Numbered from the stretch's first letter, positions 23,362 to 34,695 are shown. The stretch: 64,000 nt of DNA from Scleroderma bovista (GCA_037178675.1 JAYMGJ010000292.1:1-64000), one strand, 5' to 3'. Notes: generated by a model not told the origin, from the letters alone. A program made the numbers and translations.

Positions 23362-26263
23362 ATAGTTGACTTCAGCAGGGCGTAAGAGGAGTGAAGAGTC
23401 ATCCTCGGGAGATGATGGAGTATTGTCATTAGAGATGACAGCTGGGGATGGAGTAGGATGGGCATCCTGGGTAACCTGATCAACAGCAGCGACAAGAAGT
23501 TGCAGTCCAGAGATGGGGAAATCATGAGTCGATAGGAGAGTAGTCTGCTCTTCTTCTTCCAAAGTGAATACAAGGATAGGGGGAGTAGGATCGGTGGCAG
23601 GAGCAGGTACAGAGTCAGCAGAATATGATGGAGGAGGATCATCGTTACTGGATGAGACAGGGGGCTCTGGAGCTTGAGCAGTAGGTTCTTCAGCATCAGA
23701 GTTGTCCATATGAGCATGCAAGTAGATCAAAAGGTTAAGCATGGAGCGTCTCTCTTCCTCACGAATCTGGGCACAGAGATAGGCAATAGCAGGGTGAAGT
23801 GGCTCAACAGCATTGTCACCGACAGCTTCAATATGCCTGGCAACAACACGGAGAGCTTCATCGAGAGTAGGAGACTGGTTGGCAGGTGCACTGGTAGGAA
23901 CAGGAGGAGGAGATCCAGGAGAAGTAGGATGCGATGACAGTGGATCAGGGACTGAAGGAGAAGATGTTCCATTGCAAGTGGGCAGTTCAGCAGGAGGCGA
24001 TGAAGGGGGATCAGGAGCTTCACTGGTGGCAAGAGGGAAATCTAGATTCATAGTCAAGAAAGGGGGATGGGGATAGAATCGAGTATAGGCAGTCCCAAAA
24101 TGCACAACTCTGCCAGTAGGATTGGTTATAGACTCTTCGCTGATGATGTCCATACGAGTGTGCAGGATGAGATAATCCTGGTAAGGAGTTCCAAATTCGT
24201 CAACACCTTCTTGAGCAGGGAGAGCGTAGCAGGTCTCAAGATTGAGGCCTGAGAGAGGTACCAATCGACTAGTAGTCAATAGCATTCTGTCAAGGAAGGA
24301 GTGACCCTCTTGTTCATGAATCCTAGCACAGATGCGAGCGATAACAGGGTGTTCTTCAGCAGCTGCAGTATTTCCAGGAGTCTCAATCTGTTCAATAATC
24401 CTTTGAAGAGCTTCATTTGCAGAGAAATTGGGGTCAGGAGATGGAGGATTATACTCGCGGAGCACAGAAGACATGGGGGATGAAGACTGAGAGAGTGGAG
24501 GGGATATATGAGCTGGAGAGACGTAGCGCACTGGACCAGGTGGCATTATAGGAGAACCAGGAGGCGAAAACAGTATAGGAAGAGCAGTCTCAGATGAGGG
24601 GGGATTGGCATCAGGAGCACCAGGAAAGTCCAGTAAATGATCTGAAAGAATATCCAGAGTCGCAGGATCATGGGGGGATGAATATGGAGCAGCAGATTCT
24701 TCTTCCATCTCGCTGTCTGGCTCAAGAGTAGCCATTAATCCAGTTCCAGAGTGAGTAGCAGCATGCGCATCAACAGCACACATCTCCAATGGATGGTTGG
24801 AGTCAGCTCCAAAGATGATATAGGTTCCAGAGTCTCTTTCAACAATGCTAACCGAGTTTCCATGGGCCCAGGGGCGACCAAGGAGGAGATCGAAGCCAGA
24901 GTCATTATCAGGGGAGACAAAGAGATTGGTCCAGGTCTGAGCAGCTCCACAGAAGAGAGGGACATTCTGAATGAGACCGATGAGCTTGGAGGTACCACCA
25001 TTGGCATCTCTCATGACCATAGAATGGGAGGTATCAATAGGCATCTTGATGACAGACTTGGCAATACTGGCTTTGACGACGTTGAGAGTAGAGCCTGAAT
25101 CAATGACGGCCTTCACTGGTTGGTCATTACAGTGGAGATTGATAGTAATGAGGGGACTAGAAGTGAGACACATATAGGCAGCAGCAGGAGGAGTTCCTTG
25201 GACGTGCTTGACGAAGGGGAGAGCCTGCCTCTTGACCCTAATAAGATCCTGGAGATGCTGGGAAACATCCTTCGATGAGCCAATAGCTTCTCCAACAGAC
25301 AAAGTGAGAGGGGTAGCAAGAATGCGATCTACAATAGACTTGGCACTGGTATTCTGGGAGAGAGGTGAAGACATAGCAGTAGCAGGCTTAGGCTTCTTCT
25401 TCTCAGACGAGTCCACATCGGGGTGCAAAGATCTGATAGGCAGAGTGTCATCTTGCATGATAGCATCATCATTTGAGCCATCAAAGACATGAGTATGAAC
25501 ATCAATGGGAACTGGCATTGGAATGGAAGCAGGAGTCGATGGAATGGGCTTAGGTGCAGGAACTGGTGTGAAAGCGGGGGCTTGATTCTCCTTTCCTTTG
25601 CCTTTACCATGAGGGGGAATGATGACACCTTCAAAGGCAGCTTTCCTTTTCTCCTTAGTAACTCTAGGAGCACGATTGACAGCAGCGACCAGAGGCTCTT
25701 CTTCTTCCAGTTCACAGATTCCAGACTCCAAGACTTCTTCTTCTTCAGCATGAGTAACAAAGCGGACAGTGCTAGCAGGTCTGGCAGCAGCAGCATGACG
25801 CTCATAGGCTTGCATGATAGTCTCATCTCGAGTCCTGGGGATATACAGGCCATTAGGGAGAGTGACATGACGAGCATCATCCCTAGCAAGTAAGCCTTTG
25901 GCAACAAGATCATTGATCTTATTGCAACCATTTACACCATGGCCCTCAACACCACATCCATAGCAAGTAATGGGAGGGCGAGCAGGAGGACGAGGAGCAG
26001 CATCAGGACGAGTAGGAGCAGAGGTGGCAGGAGTAGATGATCGAGAATTAAGAGCAGGAGGGGAGATAACTCTGCTGGCATCGGGGTCCAGCTTGATGGC
26101 ACGATAGTAGTAAAGTGCATAGTTGGGATCGGAGAGAGTCATCTGGGACATCTTCTTGATGAGATTTTCCACCTCATCCTGCTTCTGAGCAGTGGTTCCA
26201 GCTTTATCCAATCCTTGCAAAGTGGTCCTAGCATCCAGAGGAGACAAAAGCGGACGAACAGGA
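23341..26263 (-). CDS. Gag C-terminus and protease of element F
   Basis: This is the part of the F gag-protease frame lying beyond the inserted solo LTR. It begins VRPLLSPLDARTTLQGLDKA, has a zinc knuckle CYGCGVEGHGVNGC (about 25930-25970), then a Pro/Ser-rich linker. The aspartic protease follows, with VKAVIDSGSTLNVV (about 25105) and a flap/second motif LLGRPWAHG (about 24880). After the protease there is a long acidic, Pro/Ser-rich stretch with two related repeats (EALQRIIEQIETPGNTA.. and EALRVVARHIEAVGDNA.., each followed by HP.IA..CA.I.E.E). The frame ends with TGA at 23341-23343. The internal duplication in the spacer is unusual for gypsy elements. Confidence 0.85.
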
Positions 26264-26634
26264 TGAGATGACCCTAGGCAGAACACCAAGGACCCAACCA
26301 CACGCTAAGGCTCTGAGAGGATAGGACGCGAGTATCTAGAGCAAAGACCCAAGATGAGCTCGAATGGGGAGCCTCTGGGTGCTGGATTGCACGGTATATA
26401 TACTACTACACACGAGGGCTACGCGAGGCTATCCATGAGGCTACGTGCAGGTAGAGGGCTATGTAATGACATCACTTGTGGAGCTAAGGCTATGCGTAAT
26501 GATGTCAAGGGTGGCAGCGTGTACAGCACGAGGTACAGGTCTAGACTAGGTAGATAAGATAGAGGCTGTACACTAAGATAAGATAAACGCTATCTAATCG
26601 CAGATTAGATAAGATAAAAAGTTGGACCGTAACA
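26264..26634 (-). repeat. Solo LTR of chromovirus C family inside gag of F
   Basis: 371 bp in reverse orientation. It ends with the reverse complement of TGTTACGGTCCAACTTTTTA, matching the start of the C LTR, and contains the TATATATA box, the GAGCTCGAATGG block and the AGATAAGATA repeats. It is flanked by perfect 5-bp duplications CAGGA (26259-26263 and 26635-26639). Removing it and one CAGGA rejoins the F gag frame exactly. It differs from the C LTRs at many sites, so it is clearly older than C. Confidence 0.9.
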
Positions 26635-27316
26635 CAGGATCAGACCTGGGGTCAGAGCGGGGAAGGGAAATATTCTCTTTCTCTTCAACACCAAGACGTT
26701 CCAAGTACTCAGCATCAAAGCGATCCCTACGAAGGAGTTCTTCGGCAGCCTTGCAGACATCAGAGTAGGAGTAGGGGATAGAGACATCCAAGTCAGGGTC
26801 TTTGAGGATAAGACGAGAGTCGACTTTGAGACGGAAGGAAAGGGGTAGTCCAGCCCAGAAGTAGCGGTTGTAGTCTTCTTTGGTGATCTTTCCCTTGTTC
26901 CTTAACCATCCTCCAATACGGATAAAGTCTCTGTTATAGGCTCTGAAGTCATGGAGGGATAGGATGGGAGCACGCATTGCACCCTTGACAAAGTTCTTCA
27001 AATCTTGCTCATAAAATCTCTCATCGGAAAGATCAGCATCAAAGTGCTTCAGGAGGTCGTTCTTGAGCTCATCCCAGTTGGGAACATGGAAGTGAGTCAT
27101 GCCTTCGATGATCTCTTGGACTCTAGTAGAGCAGTAGCGGAGAATAGAGTCAACCTTCTCCTGATCATCGACAACGTTGTGCAGGGCACAGAGGCGTTCA
27201 TAGTGGTCTAGGAAGGTCCTAATCTGAGAGTGGTCACCTCTGAAGAGTTCAGGGGCAGACTTCATCCCAAGAAGAGGGAGAGTAAGGACGGATGGGAGGG
27301 TAGCAGGTGCAGACAT
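26635..27316 (-). CDS. Gag N-terminus (capsid) of element F
   Basis: From ATG 27316 (MSAPATLPSVL) comes LFRGDHSQIRTFLDHYERLC, then VDSILRYCSTRVQEIIEGM, WDELKNDLLKHFDAD and FRAYNRDFIRIGGWLRNKGK. This pattern of helices is typical of retrotransposon capsids. The frame is open a further 115 codons upstream (to 27661) as a Ser/Pro-rich stretch without an ATG, so 27316 is the first usable start. The frame runs into the solo LTR at 26634; without it the coding continues at 26263. There are no other breaks. Confidence 0.78.
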
Positions 27317-27680
27317 AGTAACAGCAGGTGGGGAAACAGATGAAGCGGGGATGGATACAGAGGCAGTAGAGGCTAGAGTTGACCCAAGAAGGGACTCAGG
27401 GGTTGGTATAGATGAGGATGACGATGTGCCAGACAGGGAAGAAGGCACAGAGTTATTCAAGAGCGATATAGCGGAAATAGGGGGGGTATGAGGAGGAGAT
27501 GATGGACCAGCAGGTAAAGAGATCAGGTTGGAGTCAGAGATAGTCAAAGGGGTTCCTATAGATGAAGAGGGCGAAGTAGGAGACCAGGAGGATGACAGCA
27601 ACGAAGCAGGGAGGGATCCAAGGAGCAGTAATAGCGATGATGAGGAGGAATAAGCGCAATCCTATCCAGAAATAACCACC

Positions 27681-27697
27681 CCTCGCGGTGGGCTCCA
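27681..27697 (-). other. Candidate tRNA primer-binding site of F
   Basis: On the minus strand, two bases after the 5' LTR end, the sequence reads TGGAGCCCACCGCGAGG. A TGG start fits pairing with the CCA end of a tRNA whose 3' end would be CCTCGCGGTGGGCTCCA. I cannot name the tRNA. Unlike C, no matching self-complementary segment is seen in the LTR. Confidence 0.5.
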
Positions 27698-27699
27698 GA

Positions 27700-30522
27700 T
27701 GTGAGTCAAAGTGTGGATTTGGGTCAGAGTAATAACCCAAACACAACACCAACAAAGGACTACGAAAAATGTGCGAGTGGTGGTTTACTTCCGCGGTGTC
27801 CAGAGAGGATGTGCTGAGGAGGAGGGAAGGGGATCTACACCAACAGGGTGATGCAGATGATGATGCAGGATACTCCTGGGGTACAGGAGTAATAGAAGAC
27901 GAAGGGGATAGGGGTCTGGACTCTTCCTAAAGCCTAGGAAGTGTCAAAGCGGGGATTGGGTAGACTGAGACTGAAACAGCGATACTACACCTAGAGATTG
28001 GTGCAGCAAGGGGGCAAGGGATGCTCTCTGATGTCCAGAAGCAATAGGAAGATTGACTGGTATGACAGGCTAGACTCCGCTTGAGCCTAGTATAAAGACT
28101 TAGATCTTGAATAGACTTGGATAAACTTGACAATATCAGAGCCTTTAGACCTTCACTGAAGCCTACAAGGACTCAAAGAGCTGAAGGGATACTGACTGAG
28201 AGAGTCTGAGAGAGGGATAATTTCGTGCAATTGGGTCCTCCTTCACTGGGCTGAGCCCAGGGGTTTAAATACATGGGGGGGCACAGCATTAAAGTACAAA
28301 AAGAGAAGGGAGTAAGCAGAATTTGTCAAGGATTGGTAAAGGATTGGTAAGAGCTTTGTAAGGGGTTTGTAAGCGAACAGTAAGCAAGGGATAAGCAGGA
28401 ATGAGTAAGCATAGGAAGCATGAATAAGCTGCTGAGTAAAGGAATGAGTAAGCTGCATGACAAGATTGATTGGTAAGGGAGTGAGTCATCAGCTGAGTAA
28501 TATACCAAAAATGCGAAAGGGATAGAGTAATACTGATGACAAGAGAGCATCAGTAAGCAAGTGATGAGTCACTGCACAGCAGAAGGAGTCATTGATGCAC
28601 AGCCTAAGAAGTTTGATGGGGGGCTGTGTACCATCAGGAATTTGATGGGACAACAATGGGGAAGATCTGGGATTAATAGGGGGATTGATCCGAGACAAAA
28701 CAGCCACAAGAAGGGTACCAGGGGTCCAGAGGTCTTTTTGGGGGGTCAGCATACACTAAAGTATAGTGCATGTGTTCTAGCGCCGCTGAAGCGCAACCAT
28801 GGGCTCCCTTGACGAGCTCTCTTCTGGGAAAGAACGAGAGAGGGTTCTTCTTCCTAATAGCACTATAAAGTGGGGGGAATAACTGTCATGGTGCTGGGGG
28901 ACATCGTCTGAAAGTAGGGAAGCGGATAGAGTATTGAATTCGACGCATCCAGGGAAGTGAGACGAACGACAGAGGAAGATGGACATGGCAAGTATCTGGG
29001 AGGAAGGGACCATAGGCTGAGGGCTCAGGGGACACAGAGATGACCAGAGAAGACTTCTCAAGCTTGACAATAGACCTAAGATGACCAAACACTGCAAGCA
29101 TTTCCCAATGTTTCATGACAAAACATTGTAAAAAAATAGAAGAAAGAGATACTCTTTTATTTACAATTTCATTCAACAAAAAAGACAAAGATCATACAGC
29201 ATTATTTTTGTCATTTTTGTGTCAAGACATGATTTGAGATCATTTCTTATGTTGAGAGTATAAAATATTTAACCTTTTTCTTTTGCCTGTCCCTTGCAAA
29301 ACAAATAAAGAAATAACAATGTAAACTTTCCCACAGCAAGCATTTTCAATTTTCTGCAGTGAAAAATTGAATCAAAAGATACTCTATTCCACAAAAATAA
29401 ATGTTTAGGAAATATGCTATGTATTTTTGGTCATAACACTCTAGCCAGCCAATCAGTATCCAGGAACAATCATGTTTCTTGAAGAAAAATCTATTGTTTT
29501 CTTTCATCATGTTTTTAGAAATAATATGGTATCTTATTTCTAATAAAACATGCTAAAATTCTTGCTATGAGAAAAGTTACATTTTCTTTTCTTTATTTGT
29601 TTTTCAAGGAACAGGTAGAAGAAAAAGGTTAAAATTTTTATAGTTCTAAAATAAGAAATGATCTCAAATGATGTTTTGGCAAAGAAAATGACAAAATGAT
29701 GCTGTATGATATTTGTGTTTTTTGTTAAACAAAATTGTTCTCTTTCTTCTATATTTTTATAATGTTTTGTCATAAAACATTGAGAAATGCTTGCAGTGAA
29801 AGTACGTCCTTGACACAGGACTGACAAGGAGAATGCGCTGACTGAGAATGAGAGGGACTGAGGGAGCAGGCTGGGAAGATATGTGCCAGGCAGTGCACGG
29901 GAACTCTGGGAGAGGCTTTCCTAAGAGCAGGACATAGTGGAGATCTGCAGCAATAGCAGAGAAATGATCCAGAGAAAATACGGACTCCATAGTGAGTGAT
30001 GAAGTGAATGTCTCGATTGCGGGGGGAATATCTCCATGGGAAATGAACAGATTTGCATCGGAACTTGACAGGCAGATAGACCACGTTCTAGGCTCTCTGA
30101 TGGTATAGTCACATGCCTGATAGCTTCAGAAACAATGGAGCTATTCAAAATATCGGAATGCCAGCACTGGGCACCTAAAAATGACATTTGGGCACTAAAA
30201 ATCATTTCTTCTCTTTCTCCTTCATTTCTCCATCAATTCTTTGGCTTCTTTGATTGTTCTGGTATGGGAGTTGGACTGCAGATGTGTGCATTCCTTTCTC
30301 ATACCACAATTGACGTTATTCCTTCAGTTTCTTCTGCTTCTTGGTGGTTCTCATGCAATAGATGACTGTCTGCATTGGCATTCATCTCTCGCATCAGGAT
30401 AGTCTTCTTGTGCGATAGATGGCTACGATGAGGGTCCGTCGTGCTTATCCTTCACATAAGGATCATTCGATATAGGTGTTATCTTCCATGTTCACTGTAC
30501 CAAACCTGTTTGGTGCGTGACA
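27700..30522 (-). repeat. 5' LTR of F, containing a foldback MITE
   Basis: About 2111 bp after removal of the MITE with one AAA copy. The right-hand 720 bp (29802-30522) differ from the partner LTR (18963-19683) at roughly 40 positions, mostly CpG to TpG/CpA. The about 890 bp left of the MITE are nearly identical to the partner. The abrupt change lies at the MITE. The flanking copia sequence right of 30522 is not continuous with that left of 17582. Confidence 0.85.
29090..29798. mobile_element. Foldback CACTG-ended MITE, copy 1
   Basis: 709 bp, AT-rich, without coding capacity. The ends are CACTGCAAGCATTT and its reverse complement, flanked by AAA duplications (29087-29089 and 29799-29801). 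CACTG ends with a 3-bp duplication fit the EnSpm/CACTA superfamily. Beyond about 55 bp of close terminal repeat, the two halves are reverse complements over roughly 270 bp each with mismatches (for example the GATCATTTCTTAT..TTTAACCTTTTTCTT block near 29235-29285 and its partner near 29620-29675), so the RNA would form a long hairpin. A related copy is at 54492-55214. Confidence 0.83.
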
Positions 30523-31320
30523 GCATACCTCCAGAAGGTTGTCGAACGCTGCGGCATGCTAAATGCAAAGTCCGCAAGCACCCCATTGCCGGCTGGCTAC
30601 TATGCCACCAAAAATACATGGCCTGTTGATGTGGATCTCTGCTCCTGTTTCCAGACGGTTATTGGGTCCCTTCTGTACCTTATGTTAGGCACTAGGCCCG
30701 ACATTTCCTTTGCAGTCACCCATCTCTCACGCCATGCCGTGAATCCATCCCAGGACCACCTGAACAAAGCACTGTATATCTGTCGCTACTTAATTGGGAT
30801 GCCTACGTACTCCCTAGTATATGATGGTGGATCCAGTGCTGGCCTGATTGCATGCATGGACTCAGATTGGGGATCAGACCCTACCTCTCGCCTCTCACAG
30901 ACAGGTTTCTACCTGAAGCTTGCAGATGGCTTGATCAGTTGGACTTCTCATGCACAGAAGACCATTGCATACTCGTCCACTGAGGCTGAATACATGGCTT
31001 TGAGCGATTGCACTCGCCAAGTTACCTGGATTCAAAGTTTGCTCGGTGAGCTCGGCTATAAGCTGAAGGCTATCCTGATTTGCGGTGATAATCAGGGGTC
31101 CATATTCATGGCATCCAACCCTGTGATGGAGCCTCGCTCCAAGCACATCGACATCCGCTACCACGGAATCCGCAAGTCAGTCACGAAGGGTAACATGGAA
31201 CTATTCTTCATTGATGGTGCTGAGAATCCCACTGATCTGCTCACCAAGAACTTACCCTGCGAGAAATTCGAGAAGTTCAGAGCTCAACTAGGCTTACAGT
31301 TTCCCTCTGGCAGCATCTAG
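30523..31320 (+). pseudogene. Copia B segment: RT C-terminus and RNase H
   Basis: An open frame without stops to TAG 31318-31320. It starts abruptly at AYLQKVVERCGM, a conserved region after the RT palm, then has IGSLLYLMLGTRPDISFAV, the RNase H blocks ACMDSDWGSDPTSR, YSSTEAEYMALSD and CGDNQGSIFMASNPV, and HIDIRYHGIR. Intact by itself but separated from the rest of its RT, so it is a fragment. Compared with copia A it is less decayed. Confidence 0.88.
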
Positions 31321-31366
31321 TGCCTTATTCGCTGAAGTGCTCTACGTGCAGCACAGCGAGGGGGAG

Positions 31367-31605
31367 TGTTGAAGTCGCACGTGCACCCGGCATAAACCGT
31401 TGATGAAGTGCGCACAAGACTGCGACCCATATTAGTGTAGACTTAGTAATAGTCCTCTTTAGAGTAGATGTTACATGTCACATGTCACGTGTCACAGTCA
31501 CGCATCACACTATTTGTTGTATATAAACAGCGTTCATCGCTTATATAATATAACAGCTCTTGACCAGCTACCGCTATCATCTCAGGTTGTGCACTCCACC
31601 CAACA
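31367..31605 (+). repeat. 3' LTR of copia B
   Basis: 239 bp from TGTTGAAG to CCCAACA, with matching TGTTG/CAACA ends, preceded by the purine tract GCGAGGGGGAG. TATATAAA at 31520-31527 is a promoter TATA box. The region 31475-31500 repeats ACATGTCAC/ACGTGTCAC several times. The 5' LTR is outside the window, so identity between LTRs cannot be judged. Confidence 0.82.
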
Positions 31606-34600
31606 GGTGAGTTGGAGTAGCAGTTCCTCTACGTATATAGGTATTGCTTCAACAACAATGGGCGACGGCCCAACACCATCTTCATGAAAACAACCTAAAA
31701 ATGCTGTGAAACATCAGTGCATGTCAACACAATACATACCTCTGCCAAATGGACGCACAGCACTCGAATGGGCATCCGAAGCCCAAAATTCACTTACCCA
31801 GACGGCATAGACAGCTGCTCAAAGGGGAGAGAGATGGTGTTGCCGCAAACGGCTGCACACACAGTTCAAGTGGGCAACCTATGCCCCAGAAGCTTGCCAC
31901 CACCTCAATCGAGTCAGAAGAACTCGTAATCATGTCAATTGAGTTGGAGGACCCAGGCAGCACTGAAATACTGCGCATACACCTTGGAGACGCGAGTTGT
32001 CACGTAGATGATGAGAATGGCCCCAGGAGCGGAGCGGATGCTTCGAACAGCCGCATGGACAGGTTGCATGGCCAGGCAGATGAGCCGAGAGGCTCGGTGG
32101 ATGCATTGAATGCATCAAACAATGCTAAAACGGCCATTATGGGTCACAGGGTCAGCACAGAGATGTACCTGGGAGCTAGAGGCCCGAAACGTGCCATAGA
32201 CAGCACAAACAGCCTTGGGGGCCAAGCAGAGATGTCGGAGGGGCCAGACAGACATGTCAAGAGCCCAAACGGACATGTCAAACAGCGCTGAAACAGGCAG
32301 TATAAGCTGTAAAGATGATGCAGTGATGTACCTAGGCACTGGAGGTGCAAAACGCAATGTCAACAAGACGGCCAGCCTTGGGGGCCATGCAGATGCGTCA
32401 AATGGGCAGATGGACACTCCAAGCATCATAACGGATGTGTTAACACCTGCCAATGTGCCAGAAATCGTCAGAAGACCTTGAAAAGGCTTGCAAAGGCCAA
32501 ACTCACCTGCAGGGGACGCGAATCATGCCATCGACGAGACAGATGGCATTGGGAACCACGCAGACACAGCGATTGGGCACGGAGATGCCCAAAGCATTCA
32601 TACAGATGCATTAAAGCCTGCAAACGTGACCCAAAGTGTCAGAACGCATCCAAACAACTCGAAACCGCCAAACTCACCTGTTGAGACCGAGAGATGGCAC
32701 CCAAATGGCTCAAACGGCTGTACGGACAGCACGGATCCGTCAAGCGCATGTACGGATGCCCACAGCGTCGAAACGAACACATTAATGGCTACAAACATGT
32801 CAGAGGTCATTAGCACACACCCAACAGAGCCGAAACCCCCATACACACCTGCAGAGGCTGCAAAGCAGCACTCAAATGAGCCAAATGGCTGCAGGGACCA
32901 GATGGATGCATCGAGCATGCATCTGGATGCCCACAGCATTCAAACGGACGCAATAAAGCCTACAAACACGCCAGAAACCGTCAGAACGAGTCGAAAGAGG
33001 CAGAAATCGCCAGACTCACCTGTGGAAGCTGCAAGGCAGCGCTCTGACGAGCCAAATGCCTGCAGGAACCACACGAATAGGTCAAGCACATGCACAGATG
33101 CACAGAGCAGCGGAAACGAGAGGAAAAGGGCTGTAAACAAAGCCAGAATCGTCAGAACGCGCCCAAATGACCCCAAACCACCAAACTCACCTTCTGGTGA
33201 CGCGAAACATGCCGTCGATGAGACGGAAGGCCTTGGGAGGCACGCGGATGTGTCGAATGGACAGACGGACACCCAAAGCATGCATACAAACGCGAAAACG
33301 GCTGCAAATGAAGCGGTAAACGTCAGAACACCACAATTCGAGCCACAACCGCCCAACCTACCTGCTGGGAGCACAGCATCACGCTCAGACGCGACGAACA
33401 GCTTCAGGAACCACATGGACACATCGAGCGCACAGACAGACACCCTGAGCATTCAAACGGGTGCATTAACACCTGCAAACGGAATGGAACACGTCAGAAC
33501 GTGCCAAAATGGATTGAAGTCTCGAAACTCACCAAATACGCGCAAGATCGCGACACCCGAGCTCACTGGTCACTGCAAACGGGTTAGCACAGGTGGTATC
33601 ATCGTGTACATACCGCTGAGCACACCAATCGACGATTCAAGTCAAATATTCGTCTTTGGACAAGTTGAGGGTGAGGTGGAGCGAGTTGCAGGGAGCGTTG
33701 GGGGCGAGAAGGTCAATGATGGGGTTGGAAACTGTGACAAATGGAGTGGTGACGCAGACGGCACAACAAGCGGCGGCAGCATCGACTCAAAACGAGTCAA
33801 AACAGTGCTGCTGGCTGCAGACAGTCAGTATACATGCTACAGGTCGAGAGCCCAAGGGAATGGCTCACCTGTGCTGTCCAAGCCACCCATCCAACCTGCA
33901 GACCGACTGTATGGACCTGCTAGATGGCAACATCAATGCAGATCGCTCAAGATCGAGCAAATAAATGACAAAAAGGTCAGCCAAATGCAACAAGCCGAAA
34001 CAACTCACCAGATATGTGCCAGCACGGTGCAGCCACCTGACATCCCCTTGCAACACTCCAACAGGGTCATTGGACCCATCTGTTGATGCAGATCGCTCAA
34101 GATCGAGCGAATAAACGACAAAATCATCAGCCCAATGTGAAATGGTGAAACGACTCACCTCAGACACGATCCAATCGTGTAGCCACATGGAGACGATCCA
34201 CAATGTTCCTACAGGGTCGTTGGACCCAGGTGTCAACACGGAAGACTCCAAACGCGACCTACAAACGTTAGTCAAAAGCGCAAGGAGCAGAAACGCTTAC
34301 CAAGGGCTCTACAAGCCCACACTCCCCCTCCTACTCGATGCGGGCGATCCCACACGATCCAGGTCCATCGGAAGTCTTCTATATGGCCTTCAGAGCTTGA
34401 AGAACGACCTGAAAAAATGTTAGCTGCGACGACAAGAAGTCTAATCGCATCCAATACGCACCTGAGTGCAAACAGATCAACAACGCGCAATGCGTCCATC
34501 GCAGACACGTCACTTACCAAATCCGGTAGCGACACTGCAGACTCACAAACCTTCACAACAAAAAAGCCTTGGACTCTCGAGCAACAGACTACATTTATTT

Positions 34601-34695
34601 GGAACCATTAAGTACACATTCATTTGACTCTTTACACCTTTGGTTTCATTTATTTTCTACTGTCCCTATTAACACTTACTGTTTAAGGGAGCGTG
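31606..34695 (-). other. Intron-rich minus-strand locus of unknown function
   Basis: On the minus strand this stretch is full of well-formed splice signals. There are regular 60-nt introns in the array 32336-33532. Upstream there are further donors GTGAGT (near 34013 and 34157) and GTAAG (near 34300 and 34516), with pyrimidine-rich AG acceptors downstream of several. A plausible start is the ATG at 34554-34556 (MKVCESAV). I do not recognise the protein. The plus strand has a 532-codon open frame (32488-34086) over the same repeats, which I regard as a by-product of the 3-multiple repeat length. Copia B lies against the 3' end and a copia-type LTR with polypurine-like tract (34696) lies upstream, so the locus may sit inside an LTR element in antisense. 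Confidence 0.5.
32336..33532 (-). repeat. Seven 171-bp exon-intron cassettes in tandem
   Basis: Seven 171-bp units follow each other with no length change although they differ in many bases. On the minus strand each has a 60-nt intron. Donors begin GT at plus positions 32506, 32677, 32848, 33019, 33190, 33361 and 33532. Acceptors end AG at 32447, 32618, 32789, 32960, 33131, 33302 and 33473. A CTGAC branch site (mostly TTCTGACG) lies about 20-25 bases before each AG. The 111-nt blocks between are exon-like (32336-32446, 32507-32617 and so on to 33362-33472). One frame is open through five of the seven; it gives 37-residue Cys/His/Arg-rich repeats. The blocks at 32336 and 33362 each have a stop in that frame. 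Confidence 0.9.

Larger units (their letters stand above)
17582..30522 (-). mobile_element. Gypsy element F with 2.1-kb LTRs, minus strand
   Basis: Two long direct repeats (17582-19683 and 27700-30522) flank an 8-kb internal region with gag, protease, RT, RNase H and integrase on the minus strand. The repeats read TGTCACGC..TTGACTCACA in element orientation, fitting TG..CA. A primer-binding site candidate lies at 27681-27697. Nested inside are a solo LTR of family C (26264-26634) in gag and a foldback MITE (29090-29798) in the 5' LTR. Without these, F is about 11.9 kb. Its pol frame is the only long intact one in the window. The flanking copia pieces do not match as a target duplication, and RT sequence is missing between them, so the region has been rearranged. 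Confidence 0.87.
5944..31605 (+). mobile_element. Copia retrotransposon B, split into five pieces by nested elements
   Basis: The pieces, in order, are protease-integrase 5948-8470, RT start 14847-15025, RT core 17306-17581, RT end-RNase H 30523-31320 and LTR 31367-31605. Removing chromovirus C with one TSD copy rejoins the first two pieces exactly in frame. Removing LTR D rejoins the next two at an Asp-Arg-Lys-Val sequence expected in copia RT. The junction across F is not clean: about 100-120 RT residues, including the catalytic motif, are missing. The 5' LTR and N-terminal gag are not in view; copia A probably sits in them. B is distinct from A, with different LTRs and only family-level protein similarity. 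Confidence 0.82.

Noticed and set aside
23341..23717. N-terminal leucine-rich extension of F pol
   Set aside because: This part overlaps the gag-protease frame, is composed of shadow Leu/Ser/Pro codons and has no similarity to pol; the real pol starts after the gag stop.
24735..25931. Several long minus- and plus-strand open frames overlapping F gag
   Set aside because: They are other-frame readings of the gag-protease coding region with biased composition and no motifs.
32488..34086. Plus-strand open frame of 532 codons over the 171-bp array
   Set aside because: The array length is a multiple of three, so a frame open in one unit stays open in all. The conserved splice and branch signals are on the other strand, and no domain is seen in the plus-strand reading.
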